The position numbers were made by a program, and so were the translations under genes. The notes beneath the pieces were generated by a model. It worked only from the letters and a program-made list of their open reading frames with translations. It was not told where the DNA came from and did no database searches. From the NCBI RefSeq assembly GCF_000585995.1, contig NZ_CP007410.1:4801430-4865429 (forward strand): 64,000 bases of DNA, read 5' to 3'. This DNA is from Pseudomonas brassicacearum. Lineage in GTDB: Bacteria; Pseudomonadota; Gammaproteobacteria; Pseudomonadales; Pseudomonadaceae. Shown piece by piece: positions 7,907-16,745 of the stretch (positions are counted from its first letter, which is position 1; each line of letters starts with the position of its first letter).

Positions 7907-8656
7907 TCAGATTACCTTCGCTTCGTTTTTCAGTTTCTCGACCAGTTCAGCCACCGACTTGACCTTGATGCCCGCGCTGCGTGCAGCCGGCGCTTCGACT
8001 TTCACGGTCTTGTTGGTGGAGGCGGTGGAAACGCCCAAAGCGTCAGGTGTCAGCACTTCAAGCGGCTTCTTCTTGGCTTTCATGATGTTTGGCAGGGACG
8101 CATAGCGCGGCTCGTTCAAACGCAGGTCGGTGGTGACGATGGCGGGCAGTTTCAAGGAAACCGTCTGCGCGCCGCCGTCGATTTCGCGGGTCACGGCAAC
8201 ACTGTCACCGCTGACTTCGACCTTGGACGCGAACGTGCCCTGGCCGTAGCCGCTCAATGCAGCGAGCATCTGGCCGGTCTGGTTGTTGTCGCTGTCGATA
8301 GCCTGTTTGCCGAGGATCACCAGCGATGGCTGTTCCTTGTCGACAACGGCCTTGAGCAGCTTGGCCACTGCCAGGGAGGTCAGGTCTTCGGTGGATTCGA
8401 CGAGGATGGCGCGATCGGCACCCAGTGCCAGCGCGGTGCGCAGTTGTTCCTGGGCGGTGGTCGGGCCGATGGAGACGACGACGATCTCAGTCGCCACGCC
8501 TTTTTCTTTCAGGCGTACGGCTTCTTCTACGGCGATTTCGCAGAAAGGGTTCATCGACATCTTGACGTTGGCGAGGTCGACGCCGGAGTTGTCCGCTTTG
8601 ACGCGAACCTTGACGTTATAGTCGACCACTCGTTTGACAGCTACAAGAACCTTCAT
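7907..8656 (-). CDS. etfB: Electron transfer flavoprotein subunit beta
   Basis: 249 residues, full length for EtfB/FixA. It begins [20 protein letters not shown] and holds the AMP-binding signature region [20 protein letters not shown], followed by the [20 protein letters not shown] segment and a C-terminal recognition-loop region ([18 protein letters not shown]). It forms the ETF heterodimer with EtfA. A GAGGAATCC RBS precedes the ATG. It is the first gene of etfBA, whose promoter must lie in the 545-bp divergent region shared with the ETF-QO gene, where a PsrA-type palindrome is found. Confidence 0.98.
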   Translation of the reverse strand: MKVLVAVKRVVDYNVKVRVKADNSGVDLANVKMSMNPFCEIAVEEAVRLKEKGVATEIVVVSIGPTTAQEQLRTALALGADRAILVESTEDLTSLAVAKLLKAVVDKEQPSLVILGKQAIDSDNNQTGQMLAALSGYGQGTFASKVEVSGDSVAVTREIDGGAQTVSLKLPAIVTTDLRLNEPRYASLPNIMKAKKKPLEVLTPDALGVSTASTNKTVKVEAPAARSAGIKVKSVAELVEKLKNEAKVI

Positions 8657-8725
8657 GGATTCCTCGTTACTCTCCGGTGAAAAGAAAGTCGCCTAGGCGA
8701 ACCTGGCGGTTGATGCTCATGGGCG

Positions 8726-8902
8726 CAAGGGCACCTCTAAAAACGCCGGCATGAACCACACATGACCTAGCACACGGGAGTGAAGACCGTTCGTCAGTGA
8801 TGACCGACGAGTCATTCATTATCGCGGCGTGTAAACTGCGCGTCCGAACCACGCAATACGTCACTTTGTGCTGCCTTCGCCCTGTCTTTAGAGGTGCTCT
8901 TG
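8726..8902. repeat. 177-bp segment bounded by 19-bp inverted repeats (possible MITE)
   Basis: Left end CAAGGGCACCTCTAAAAAC and right end (reverse complement) CAAGAGCACCTCTAAAGAC match at 17 of 19 positions. The interior has no gene. The size and terminal inverted repeats fit a miniature inverted-repeat element, but no target-site duplication is evident at either boundary, so a regulatory origin is also possible. Confidence 0.4.
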
Positions 8903-8945
8903 AAACCAACAGTCAGCCTACGGCGAGCGCAAAACCGACCGTATC

Positions 8946-8971
8946 TTGACCGGAACGCCTATTCCGGTCAA
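8946..8971. promoter_or_regulatory. 26-bp palindrome upstream of etfB and ETF-QO
   Basis: Perfect 10-bp arms TTGACCGGAA and TTCCGGTCAA with a 6-nt centre; CCGTA/TACGG flank the arms after a 2-nt bulge. There is no U tract, so it is not a terminator. On the minus strand the arm supplies TTGACC, a possible -35 element for etfB. Confidence 0.45.
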
Positions 8972-9031
8972 TACGGCAAAATGGTCAGTCATAAGCCGTA
9001 CGTCAGTGATTTATCTGGGCTGCGGCAATTT

Positions 9032-9045
9032 CAAACGAACGTTTG
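9032..9045. promoter_or_regulatory. PsrA-type operator
   Basis: CAAACGAACGTTTG fits the published PsrA consensus (G/C)AAAC-N2-4-GTTT(G/C) exactly. PsrA is a fatty-acid-responsive TetR regulator in Pseudomonas, reported in P. aeruginosa to act on the etf genes. The box lies 2 bp upstream of the ETF-QO -35 element. Confidence 0.65.
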
Positions 9046-9047
9046 TA

Positions 9048-9076
9048 TTGGACCCTGAGAGTGGTGTAGATATAAT
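9048..9076 (+). promoter_or_regulatory. Sigma-70 promoter of the ETF-QO gene
   Basis: TTGGAC, 17-bp spacer, TATAAT. Expected start near 9083, giving a leader of about 119 nt before the GTG at 9202. Confidence 0.75.
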
Positions 9077-9201
9077 GCGCCGCTTAAGAGAGAACCGCGT
9101 GTCATCCATTGTCGCTTTCGTCGCTTTTCGAAGGAAACAACGGATGCAACGCCAAACCTCCAATTAGAAAAAACTGTAGAGCCTTGAGTAGGAGATAGCC
9201 T

Positions 9202-10866
9202 GTGGAACGCGAATACATGGAATTCGACGTGGTCATCGTCGGTGCCGGCCCCGCTGGCCTGTCTGCCGCCTGCCGACTGAAACAGAAGGCCGCCGAAGCC
9301 GGTAAGGAAATCAGCGTCTGCGTGGTCGAAAAAGGCTCCGAGGTCGGTGCGCACATTCTCTCCGGCGCGGTGTTCGAACCCCGCGCCCTGAACGAACTGT
9401 TCCCGGACTGGAAAGAACTCGGCGCGCCGCTGAATACGCCCGTCAAACGCGATGACATTTATGTCCTGAAAAACGCCGAGACCGCGAGCAAAATCCCTGA
9501 CTTCTTTGTGCCCAAGACCATGCACAACGAAGGCAACTATATTATTTCCCTGGGCAACCTGTGCCGCTGGCTGGCCCAGCAGGCCGAAAACCTGGGCGTG
9601 GAGATCTACCCGGGCTTCGCCGCCCAGGAAGCGCTGTTCGACGAGAACGGTGTCGTGCGCGGGATCATCACTGGCGACCTGGGTGTCGACCGTGAAGGCC
9701 ACCCGAAGGAAGGCCTCTACACCCCAGGCATGGAACTGCGCGGAAAATACACCCTGTTCGCCGAAGGCTGCCGTGGCCACATCGGCAAGCAACTGATCAA
9801 GCGCTTCAACCTGGACAGCGAGGCCGACGCCCAGCACTACGGCATCGGCCTGAAGGAAATCTGGGAAATCGACCCGGCCAAACACCAACCAGGCCTGGTG
9901 GTGCACACCGCCGGCTGGCCGCTGGACATCATGGGCACCGAGAACACCGGCGGTTCGTTCCTTTATCACCTGGAAAACAACCAGGTGGTGGTCGGCCTGA
10001 TCGTCGACCTGTCCTACAGCAACACCTACCTGTCGCCGTTCGATGAATTCCAGCGCCTTAAGCATCACCCGGTGCTCAAGCAGTATCTGGAAGGCGGCAA
10101 GCGCGTCAGCTACGGCGCTCGCGCCATCTGCAAGGGCGGCCTGAATTCGCTGCCGAAAATGGTCTTCAAGGGTGGTGCGCTGATCGGTTGCGACCTCGGC
10201 ACCCTGAACTTCGCCAAGATCAAGGGCAGCCACACCGCGATGAAGTCCGGCATGCTCGCTGCCGATGCCGTGGCCGATGCTCTGTTCGCAGGTTCCGAAG
10301 GCGCGGACGAACTGACCACCTACGTCGACGCTTTCAAGGCCAGCTGGCTGTATGAAGAGCTGTTCGCCAGTCGCAACTTCGGTGCCGCGATCCATAAGTA
10401 CGGCGCCATCATCGGGGGCGGCTTCAACTGGCTCGACCAGAACATCTTCGGCGGCAAGCTGCCGTTCACCCTGCATGACAACAAGCCCGACTATGCCTGT
10501 CTGAAACTGGCGGCCGATTGCAAGAAGATCGACTACCCGAAACCTGACGGCAAGATCAGCTTCGACAAGCTCAGCTCGGTGTTCATCTCCGGTACCAACC
10601 ACGAAGAAGAACAGCCCTGCCACCTGAAGCTGACCGACCCGAGCATCCCGATCAGCAAGAACCTGCCGTTGTACGACGAACCGGCCCAACGCTACTGCCC
10701 GGCCGGCGTGTATGAAGTGGTCACCAAGGAAGACGGCGAGAAGCGCTTCCAGATCAACGCCCAGAACTGCGTTCACTGCAAGACCTGCGACATCAAGGAC
10801 CCTGCACAGAACATCACCTGGGTTTCGCCGGAAGGCGCCGGTGGGCCGACTTACCCGAACATGTAA
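9202..10866 (+). CDS. Electron transfer flavoprotein-ubiquinone oxidoreductase
   Basis: 554 residues, full length. The GTG start at 9202 is supported by AGGAG 7 nt upstream. Domains: an N-terminal FAD-binding Rossmann motif (VVIVGAGPAGLSAACRLKQ), a ubiquinone-binding membrane-associated middle region, and a C-terminal 4Fe-4S domain with Cys ligands in YCPAGVYE and NAQNCVHCKTCDIKDPAQN. It oxidises reduced ETF and reduces ubiquinone at the inner membrane, linking beta-oxidation and amino-acid/choline-type dehydrogenases to respiration. It is divergent from etfBA and carries its own strong promoter with a PsrA-type operator, so fatty-acid responsive control is likely. A terminator follows at 10885-10910. 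Confidence 0.97.
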   Translation: MEREYMEFDVVIVGAGPAGLSAACRLKQKAAEAGKEISVCVVEKGSEVGAHILSGAVFEPRALNELFPDWKELGAPLNTPVKRDDIYVLKNAETASKIPDFFVPKTMHNEGNYIISLGNLCRWLAQQAENLGVEIYPGFAAQEALFDENGVVRGIITGDLGVDREGHPKEGLYTPGMELRGKYTLFAEGCRGHIGKQLIKRFNLDSEADAQHYGIGLKEIWEIDPAKHQPGLVVHTAGWPLDIMGTENTGGSFLYHLENNQVVVGLIVDLSYSNTYLSPFDEFQRLKHHPVLKQYLEGGKRVSYGARAICKGGLNSLPKMVFKGGALIGCDLGTLNFAKIKGSHTAMKSGMLAADAVADALFAGSEGADELTTYVDAFKASWLYEELFASRNFGAAIHKYGAIIGGGFNWLDQNIFGGKLPFTLHDNKPDYACLKLAADCKKIDYPKPDGKISFDKLSSVFISGTNHEEEQPCHLKLTDPSIPISKNLPLYDEPAQRYCPAGVYEVVTKEDGEKRFQINAQNCVHCKTCDIKDPAQNITWVSPEGAGGPTYPNM

Positions 10867-10884
10867 GCCGATTCGCTGAACATC

Positions 10885-10910
10885 AAGGCTCCCGCAATGG
10901 GGGCCTTTTT
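10885..10910 (+). terminator. Terminator of the ETF-QO gene
   Basis: AAGGCTCCC-GCAAT-GGGGGCCTT followed by TTT, 18 nt past the stop codon. Confidence 0.85.
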
Positions 10911-10944
10911 GTTGCCTGCAATTCAAGAGACACAACAGTCCGCA

Positions 10945-11034
10945 TGTGGGAGCGAGCTTGCTCGCGATAGCGATTTATCATTCAACATCAACGTCGACTG
11001 ATTTACCGCTATCGCGAGCAAGCTCGCTCCCACA
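10945..11034. repeat. REPIN (family 1: two inverted REPs)
   Basis: TGTGGGAGCGAGCTTGCTCG...CGATAGCG and its inverse CGCTATCGCGAGC...CTCCCACA face each other about 34 nt apart, the typical Pseudomonas REP doublet. It sits between the convergent ETF-QO and AraC-family genes. Confidence 0.92.
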
Positions 11035-11049
11035 GGGAACCTCGCGGGA

Positions 11050-11940
11050 TCAGGCGGCGCGCTCTTCCCCGGGGTTGCGCTCGAAGTAGCGTTTGTACTC
11101 CCGGCTGAACTGCGACGAACTCTGATACCCCACTTGATGCGCGACCTGGGCCACGCCCAAGCCTTCGCTGAGCAGCAGTCGCTGAGCCTTGAGCAGACGC
11201 AAGCGCTTGAGGTACTGCACGGGCGACAACAACGTGCTGCGCTTGAAATGCTCATGGAAGGTCGAGGCGCTCATGTTCGCGCAACTGGCCAGCGTCTCGA
11301 CGTTCAGCGGCTCGGTGAAGTGTGCATGCAGATGGCTCAGGGCCGCGGCAATCCGGGCGAACTGCCCTTGCTGCTCCACCAGCGCCCGCAGCACATCGGC
11401 CTGGGGCCCGCGCAAGGCGGCGAAGAGTAGTTCGCGCAACCGCGCCTGGCCCATGACCTGGCACTCCAGCGGGTCGTGCAAGCACTGCAACAGACGCTCG
11501 ACGCATCCGCGCATGGCGCCATCGAGCACGGCACTGGTCATGGACTCCGGCGTCTGGGCCGCGAGGCTTCGCCCCGGCATCAACCCCATTGCCAGCACCA
11601 GCTCGCCCAACAGCACCCGATCGATCGCAACGGATATCCCGAGCAGCGGAGCATCGGGCATGGCATAGGTTTCGCACTCGAACGGCACCGGCAACGCCTG
11701 GATCAGGTAATGCCCAGCGCCGTACTCCAGCGTACGCGGCCCCAGGTACGCCAGTTTGCTGCCCTGGGCAATGATCACCAGGCTCGGCTCGTAGAGCTGC
11801 GGGCCACGGGCAATGTCCTGGCTGCACCGCAGCACTTGCACGCCAGGCAACCGTGTAGGAATAAAGCCGTCACGGGTCGCCAGGGGTTCGATCAGCGAAA
11901 CCAGCGCCGCGTTGGCATCGAGATGACGGGTCAGAAACAT
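11050..11940 (-). CDS. AraC-family transcriptional regulator
   Basis: 296 residues. Residues about 20-170 form the AraC_N cupin-like sensor domain (PGVQVLRCSQDIARGPQLYE, SLVIIAQGSKLAYLGPRTLE). The C-terminal two-helix-turn-helix DNA-binding domain includes LNVETLASCANMSASTFHEH and the signature LGVAQVAHQVGYQSSSQFSR. It is divergent from the alcohol dehydrogenase gene at 12123, with a 182-bp shared control region, so it probably regulates that gene. The arrangement recalls E. coli YqhC, an AraC regulator that controls adjacent aldehyde reductase genes; the effector here is unknown. No binding site was identified. Confidence 0.92.
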   Translation of the reverse strand: MFLTRHLDANAALVSLIEPLATRDGFIPTRLPGVQVLRCSQDIARGPQLYEPSLVIIAQGSKLAYLGPRTLEYGAGHYLIQALPVPFECETYAMPDAPLLGISVAIDRVLLGELVLAMGLMPGRSLAAQTPESMTSAVLDGAMRGCVERLLQCLHDPLECQVMGQARLRELLFAALRGPQADVLRALVEQQGQFARIAAALSHLHAHFTEPLNVETLASCANMSASTFHEHFKRSTLLSPVQYLKRLRLLKAQRLLLSEGLGVAQVAHQVGYQSSSQFSREYKRYFERNPGEERAA

Positions 11941-12122
11941 GGGAAAAACTTCACGGAAAAAGGGATGGAAACATCATCGCAGGTCTAGCGTCACATAGAA
12001 CCAATCCACGGCCAAGGTCGGAGGATTAGGCATGACACCCGTAGGAATCACCATCGCCGAATGCCGCCATGGCTACCAGAATAGATCGCCTCACCACTGT
12101 TCACTGCTTAGCGAGGTCCATT

Positions 12123-13175
12123 ATGTACACCGCCATCGGATACGCCGCTCAATCGCCCACCGCCCCCCTCGCCCCCATGAAGTTCGAGCGGCGCAGCCCG
12201 CAGGCCGACGATGTGGCGATCGACATTCTTTACTGCGGCGTCTGCCACTCCGACATTCACCAGGCTCGCAACGAATGGGGCATCGCTGTCTACCCGCTGA
12301 TGCCGGGCCATGAGATCGTCGGCAAGGTCACCGCCGTCGGCGCGGACGTCACGCGCTATAAGGTCGGCGACCTGGTGGGCGTTGGCTGCATGGTCGACTC
12401 CTGCCGCGAGTGCGAAGCTTGCCACGCCAACCTGGAACAATACTGTTTCGAAGGCATGACCCAGACCTACGCCAGCCCGGACCGTATCAGCGGCGGCCAC
12501 ACCATGGGCGGTTACTCCAACAGCATCGTGGTCAACGAGCACTTTGTGCTGCGTATCCCGCAAGGCCTCGACCCAGCCAGCGCCGCGCCGATTCTCTGTG
12601 CCGGCATCACCACCTACTCGCCCCTCAAGCATTACGGCGTGAAGGCCGGCGACAAGGTCGGCGTGCTGGGCATGGGCGGTCTCGGTCACATGGGCATCAA
12701 GTTCGCCAAGGCCATGGGCGCGGAGGTGACGCTGTTCACCCGCTCGGCCAGCAAGGCTGACGAGGCCCGTCGCCAGGGCGCCGACCATGTGATCGTGTCC
12801 ACCGACGCCGAGCAGATGGCCGCTGCCGCAGGGCGCTTCAACTTCCTGCTGGACACCATTCCGGTGCAACACGACCTCAACCCCTACCTCAACACGTTGC
12901 ATTTCGATGGTGTACACATCCTGGTGGGCCTGGTCGAGCCGATCGATCCACCGGTCCATGCGGCCAACTTGATCTTGGGTCGTCGCGTCCTGGCCGGCTC
13001 GTTGATCGGCGGTATCGCAGAAACCCAGGAAGTGCTGGATTTCTGCGCCGAACACAACATCAGCTGCGACATTGAAATGCTCGACATCCGCCAGATCAAC
13101 GAGGCCTACAGCCGCATGATCGCCGGGGACGTGAAGTACCGCTTTGTCATCGACATGGCGACGCTCAAGGCCTGA
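12123..13175 (+). CDS. Zinc-dependent NAD(P) alcohol dehydrogenase (YahK/cinnamyl-alcohol type)
   Basis: 350 residues from the ATG at 12123, supported by a GAGGT RBS; an earlier in-frame ATG at 12069 lacks one. The catalytic zinc site is in CGVCHSDIHQARNEWG with GHEIVG, the structural zinc site is the four-Cys cluster in CMVDSCRECEACHANLEQYC, and the cofactor-binding motif is VLGMGGLGHMG. This pattern and length match the YahK/AdhC branch, which mainly reduces aldehydes to alcohols with NADPH. Together with the divergent AraC regulator it may form an aldehyde-stress unit. It converges on the iclR gene with only 6 bp between stop codons and no room for a terminator. Confidence 0.93.
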   Translation: MYTAIGYAAQSPTAPLAPMKFERRSPQADDVAIDILYCGVCHSDIHQARNEWGIAVYPLMPGHEIVGKVTAVGADVTRYKVGDLVGVGCMVDSCRECEACHANLEQYCFEGMTQTYASPDRISGGHTMGGYSNSIVVNEHFVLRIPQGLDPASAAPILCAGITTYSPLKHYGVKAGDKVGVLGMGGLGHMGIKFAKAMGAEVTLFTRSASKADEARRQGADHVIVSTDAEQMAAAAGRFNFLLDTIPVQHDLNPYLNTLHFDGVHILVGLVEPIDPPVHAANLILGRRVLAGSLIGGIAETQEVLDFCAEHNISCDIEMLDIRQINEAYSRMIAGDVKYRFVIDMATLKA

Positions 13176-13181
13176 CCTTCG

Positions 13182-13985
13182 TCAAACCTTGGCACCCAGT
13201 TCCGCCGATAGCCGGGCTGTGACCCCTTTGACCAGGGGAATCAGCTCGGCCATTTTTTCCAGCGGCATATATGGCACGGTGCTAGCGATGCTGATGCCGG
13301 CAACGATGCGCTTGCCAGCGTCACGAATCGGCGCCGCCACGCAGCGAATCGACGGTTCGTTGTCTTCCAGGTCGAACGCATAGCCCCCCGCCACATACTC
13401 CACCATCCGTTGCTGGAACTGTTCCCAGGATTGCTCTTGGTGCTGGGGCCAGAACTGATTTTTCCCGCCGGCCGGAAGGCTGATTTCGTACAGCCGTTTC
13501 CATTGTTCCTGAGCGTCATCGAGCATCAGCGCCTTGCCAATCCCCGTGCGCGCCAACGGCATGCGATGGCCTACGCGCGAGCGCATTTCCGGGCCGTTAC
13601 GCCCCGGATTCTTCAGCAGGTACAAGACCTCGTCGCCCTCACGAATCGCCAGGTGAACAGTATCCCCGGTCAGCGCCGACAGCTCGTCCAGGTACGGCCC
13701 CGCCAGACTGACCAGTGGCAATTCTTCCCGGGCCTGGAAACCCAGCTCGATCAGCTTCGGCCCCAGCAGGTAACCCACTTGCGGCACCACCCGCAGATAA
13801 CGCTCGTCCACCAGGCAACTGGCCAGGCGATGGGTGGTGCTGCGGGTGGTACCGATCAGCCGAGCGATTTCCTTCAAGTCACGGGCGCCGCTGGCGACCG
13901 CCTGCACGACACCCAGGCCGCGCAGCAATGTCTGGGTGCCTGTAGGCGCTGCGTCCTTGGTGGTTTTTGGATCGTCTTGCTGCAT
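13182..13985 (-). CDS. IclR-family regulator of the dgo genes
   Basis: 267 residues. Residues about 17-80 are an IclR winged helix (TLLRGLGVVQAVASGARDLK, IARLIGTTRSTTHRLASCLV). Residues 95-265 are the effector-binding domain with EGDEVLYLLKNPGR, RVGHRMPLARTGIGKALM and the IclR signature around FDLEDNEPSIRCVAAPIRDA. It is the last gene of the dgoK-dgoA-dgoD-MFS set, 61 nt after the transporter gene, an unusual place for the regulator. IclR proteins usually bind short palindromes of about 15 bp; the TCCCA-N5-TGGGA palindrome upstream of both dgoK and the SDR gene is a natural candidate site. Confidence 0.9.
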   Translation of the reverse strand: MQQDDPKTTKDAAPTGTQTLLRGLGVVQAVASGARDLKEIARLIGTTRSTTHRLASCLVDERYLRVVPQVGYLLGPKLIELGFQAREELPLVSLAGPYLDELSALTGDTVHLAIREGDEVLYLLKNPGRNGPEMRSRVGHRMPLARTGIGKALMLDDAQEQWKRLYEISLPAGGKNQFWPQHQEQSWEQFQQRMVEYVAGGYAFDLEDNEPSIRCVAAPIRDAGKRIVAGISIASTVPYMPLEKMAELIPLVKGVTARLSAELGAKV

Positions 13986-14046
13986 AGCCGGCCTTCAACA
14001 GTGAGCGGGGGGAACGGGCGGCATTATGGTCGCCCGCCTCGTCGGA

Positions 14047-15357
14047 CTACAACTCGATGCGCTCGACCTTCCCCACCAGCAGGATGTAGGACAGCGCGCC
14101 AGCCAACGCCAGAACAGAGATGTAGGTAATGGCCGGGGCAAACGAATCGCCGCTGGCGAGAAAGCCAATGACGATCGGCGTGGCGATGGCAGCCAGGTTA
14201 CCGATGAAGTTGAACACCCCGCCCGTCAGCCCGAGCAACCGCGCCGGCGCCAGTGTGGAGACCAGTGACCAGGTGATCGACGCCAGGCCGTTGCCGAAGA
14301 ACGCCAGGGCCAGGAAAGCGATCACCAGCGGTGTCGATTCAACAAAGTTGGCGCCGATGATCGCGGTGGAAATCAACAGGCCGCCAATGATCGGCAGCTT
14401 GCGGGCAAACCCCACCGTGGCGCCGCGACGGATCAGCCAGTCGGAGAAGAACCCGGAACACAACACGCCCACGAACGCCGCGAGAAATGGCAGCGACGCC
14501 AGCAGGCCAGACTTGATGAAGTCCATACCACGATATTTCACCAAGTAGGTCGGGAACCACGTCAGGAAAAACCACAGCGTGGAGTTGAGGCAGAACTGGC
14601 CCAGGTAAATGCCCCACAATTTTCGTTGGGTCAGGACAATACCCAGGTCGGTCCAGCTGAATTTTGCCTTGGCCTTCGCCGTATCGGCCTGGATATCCAC
14701 CAGCCCGCCGCCTTCGCGGATCAGCTCGATTTCGGCGGCATTGGCGCCTTTGAAGTCCCGCGGCTCGCGATACACCGCGTACCAGATCACCGCCCAGAGA
14801 ATGCCCACCGCGCCGGTGGCGACAAACACCATGTGCCAACCGAACGCGTGTTGCAGCCACGCCAGTACTGGCGTCAGGAAGGCCAACCCGACGAACTGCC
14901 CGGACGTGTAGAAACCGATGGCCGTAGCCCGCTCACGCTCTGGAAACCAGGTGGTGACCACGCGGCTGTTGATCGGGTATGCCGGCGCTTCCAAGGCACC
15001 GACCGCCATGCGCAGGACGAACAGCGCGATGAAACTGGCGGCGAAACCGAGCATCACCGTGGCCAGCGACCACAGCAGCAGCGCCACGCTGTACAGAATG
15101 CGTGGCGGTACCCGGTCCACCAGCCAGCCGCCGGGAATCTGCATGGCTGCGTAGGTCCAGCCGAATGCCGAGAAAATCAGCCCGACATGGATCGGATCAA
15201 TGCCCAGTTCGCTGGTCAGCGCAGGGGCGGCAATCGAGAGGTTACTGCGGTCCAGGTAGTTGATCACCACGGTGATGAACAGCAGGACCATGATGAAAAA
15301 ACGCTTGCGGCTGGGCGTCACCAACGACGCTTGCGCGCTCAGGGTGTGCGCTTGCAT
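14047..15357 (-). CDS. dgoT: MFS transporter, anion:cation symporter family (D-galactonate type)
   Basis: 436 residues with about 12 membrane segments. The N-terminus RKRFFIMVLLFITVVINYLD, then RSNLSIAAPAL, and the loop GGWLVDRVPPRILY are typical of the ACS family (ExuT, GudP, DgoT). The central loop (about 200-240) is cytoplasmic. Its place between dgoD and iclR makes D-galactonate (or a similar hexonate) the most likely substrate, taken up with protons across the inner membrane. A REPIN (15417-15524) lies in the 190 nt between it and dgoD and may uncouple their mRNA levels. Symbol assigned from context. Confidence 0.85.
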   Translation of the reverse strand: MQAHTLSAQASLVTPSRKRFFIMVLLFITVVINYLDRSNLSIAAPALTSELGIDPIHVGLIFSAFGWTYAAMQIPGGWLVDRVPPRILYSVALLLWSLATVMLGFAASFIALFVLRMAVGALEAPAYPINSRVVTTWFPERERATAIGFYTSGQFVGLAFLTPVLAWLQHAFGWHMVFVATGAVGILWAVIWYAVYREPRDFKGANAAEIELIREGGGLVDIQADTAKAKAKFSWTDLGIVLTQRKLWGIYLGQFCLNSTLWFFLTWFPTYLVKYRGMDFIKSGLLASLPFLAAFVGVLCSGFFSDWLIRRGATVGFARKLPIIGGLLISTAIIGANFVESTPLVIAFLALAFFGNGLASITWSLVSTLAPARLLGLTGGVFNFIGNLAAIATPIVIGFLASGDSFAPAITYISVLALAGALSYILLVGKVERIEL

Positions 15358-15416
15358 GTGAGGTGCCTCTTCTTATGTTTATTGAGGTCGAAACGAATGA
15401 GCAGTCCAGTCGACCC

Positions 15417-15524
15417 GTGGCGAGGGAGCTTGCTCCCGCTGGGCTGCGCAGCAGCCCCCTGGATGTATGGGCTGACATCTCTGCGACTGCTGCGCAGTCG
15501 AGCGGGAGCAAGCTCCCTCGCCAC
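15417..15524. repeat. REP doublet (family 2)
   Basis: GTGGCGAGGGAGCTTGCTCC and its inverse ...GGGAGCAAGCTCCCTCGCCA about 60 nt apart, within the dgoD-dgoT intercistronic space. An inner palindrome (GCTGCGCAGCAGC / GCTGCGCAGTC) sits between the arms. Confidence 0.9.
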
Positions 15525-15547
15525 AGGGACAGTGGGTGTCTAGGCGA

Positions 15548-16696
15548 TCACCACTCGGCAAAACTGCCATCGGCATGGCGCCAGATCGGGTTGCGCCAGC
15601 GGTGGCCGATGGCCGCGCGTTCGATGACGTATTCCTCGTTGATCTCAATGCCCAGGCCCGGGCCGTTAGGAATTTTCACGAAGCCTTTGTCGTAGTCGAA
15701 CACCTGTGGATCCTTGATGTAATCCAGCAGGTCGTTGCTCTCGTTGTAATGGATGCCCAGGCTTTGCTCCTGGATGAACGCGTTGTAGCAGACCGCATCC
15801 AATTGCAGGCACGCCGCCAGGGCGATGGGCCCCAACGGGCAGTGCAGCGCCAGCGCCACGTCGTAGGCTTCGGCCATGTTGGCGATCTTGCGGGTTTCGG
15901 TGATGCCGCCGGCGTGGGATGCATCGGGCTGGATGATGTCCACGTAGCCTTCGCTGAGCACGCGCTTGAAATCCCAACGGGAAAACAACCGCTCACCGAG
16001 GGCAATCGGGGTACTGGTCAGCGGCGCCAGTTCCTTGAGCGCTTCGTAGTTTTCGCTGAGCACCGGCTCTTCGATGAACATCAGCTTGTAGGGATCGAGT
16101 TCCTTCATCAGCACCTTGGCCATCGGCTTGTGCACCCGGCCGTGGAAGTCCACGCCAATGCCGACGTTCGGCCCTACCGCGTCCCGCACCGCCGCCACGT
16201 TGGCCAGGGCGAGGTCGACTTTCTCAAAGGTGTCGAGAAACTGCAGCTCTTCGGTACCGTTCATCTTCACTGCGGTGAAGCCCCGCGCCACGGCCTCTTT
16301 CGCCGCCCGGGCGGTGTCCGCCGGCCGGTCGCCGCCGATCCACGAATACACGCGGATCTTGTCGCGCACCTGACCACCGAGCAAATCGCTGACCGACACG
16401 CCCAAGGCCTTGCCCTTGATATCCCACAGCGCCTGGTCGATGCCGGCCAGGGCGCTCATGTGAATGGCGCCCCCCCGGTAGAAACCGCCGCGATACAGCA
16501 CGGTCCAGATATCTTCGATGTTGCGTGGGTCTTTACCGATCAGGTAGTCAGATAATTCTTCAACGGCAGCCGCCACCGTGTGGGCACGGCCTTCGACCAC
16601 GGGCTCACCCCAACCGGTCACGCCCTCGTCGGTTTCGACCTTGAGGAAGCACCAGCGCGGCGGAACGATAAACGTGGTCAGTTTGGTGATTTTCAT
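15548..16696 (-). CDS. dgoD: Galactonate dehydratase
   Basis: 382 residues, the length of E. coli DgoD. It belongs to the mandelate-racemase branch of the enolase superfamily and removes water from D-galactonate to give 2-dehydro-3-deoxy-D-galactonate. All five key residues fall at the E. coli positions: Asp183 and His185 ([10 protein letters not shown]), Glu209 (MFIEEPV), Glu235 (IALGERL) and His285 (LALHCPLGP). This exact register makes the assignment firm. It lies third in the dgoK-dgoA-dgoD-dgoT-iclR minus-strand set, 49 nt after dgoA. A GAGAGAC stretch serves as RBS. Confidence 0.97.
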   Translation of the reverse strand: MKITKLTTFIVPPRWCFLKVETDEGVTGWGEPVVEGRAHTVAAAVEELSDYLIGKDPRNIEDIWTVLYRGGFYRGGAIHMSALAGIDQALWDIKGKALGVSVSDLLGGQVRDKIRVYSWIGGDRPADTARAAKEAVARGFTAVKMNGTEELQFLDTFEKVDLALANVAAVRDAVGPNVGIGVDFHGRVHKPMAKVLMKELDPYKLMFIEEPVLSENYEALKELAPLTSTPIALGERLFSRWDFKRVLSEGYVDIIQPDASHAGGITETRKIANMAEAYDVALALHCPLGPIALAACLQLDAVCYNAFIQEQSLGIHYNESNDLLDYIKDPQVFDYDKGFVKIPNGPGLGIEINEEYVIERAAIGHRWRNPIWRHADGSFAEW

Positions 16697-16745
16697 CTTG
16701 TTGTCTCTCTTGTCAGATGCAGCGCACGGGGCGCTGGATAAGTCT

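Larger units (their letters stand above)
8657..9201. other. Divergent control region between etfB and ETF-QO
   Basis: 545 bases with no credible gene. From left to right it holds a pair of 19-bp inverted repeats (8726-8744 and 8884-8902), a 26-bp palindrome (8946-8971), a PsrA-type box (9032-9045) and the ETF-QO promoter (9048-9076). The etfB promoter is not obvious; GATAAT with a weak upstream box inside the inverted-repeat interval is one possibility. Confidence 0.7.

Noticed and set aside
8667..8909. 80-codon frame between etfB and ETF-QO
   Set aside because: It crosses both inverted repeats, lacks an RBS and has no family resemblance.
9031..10935. 634-codon antisense frame opposite the ETF-QO gene
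   Set aside because: Shadow of a strongly biased gene; no RBS, no family resemblance and overlap of the terminator and promoter of ETF-QO.
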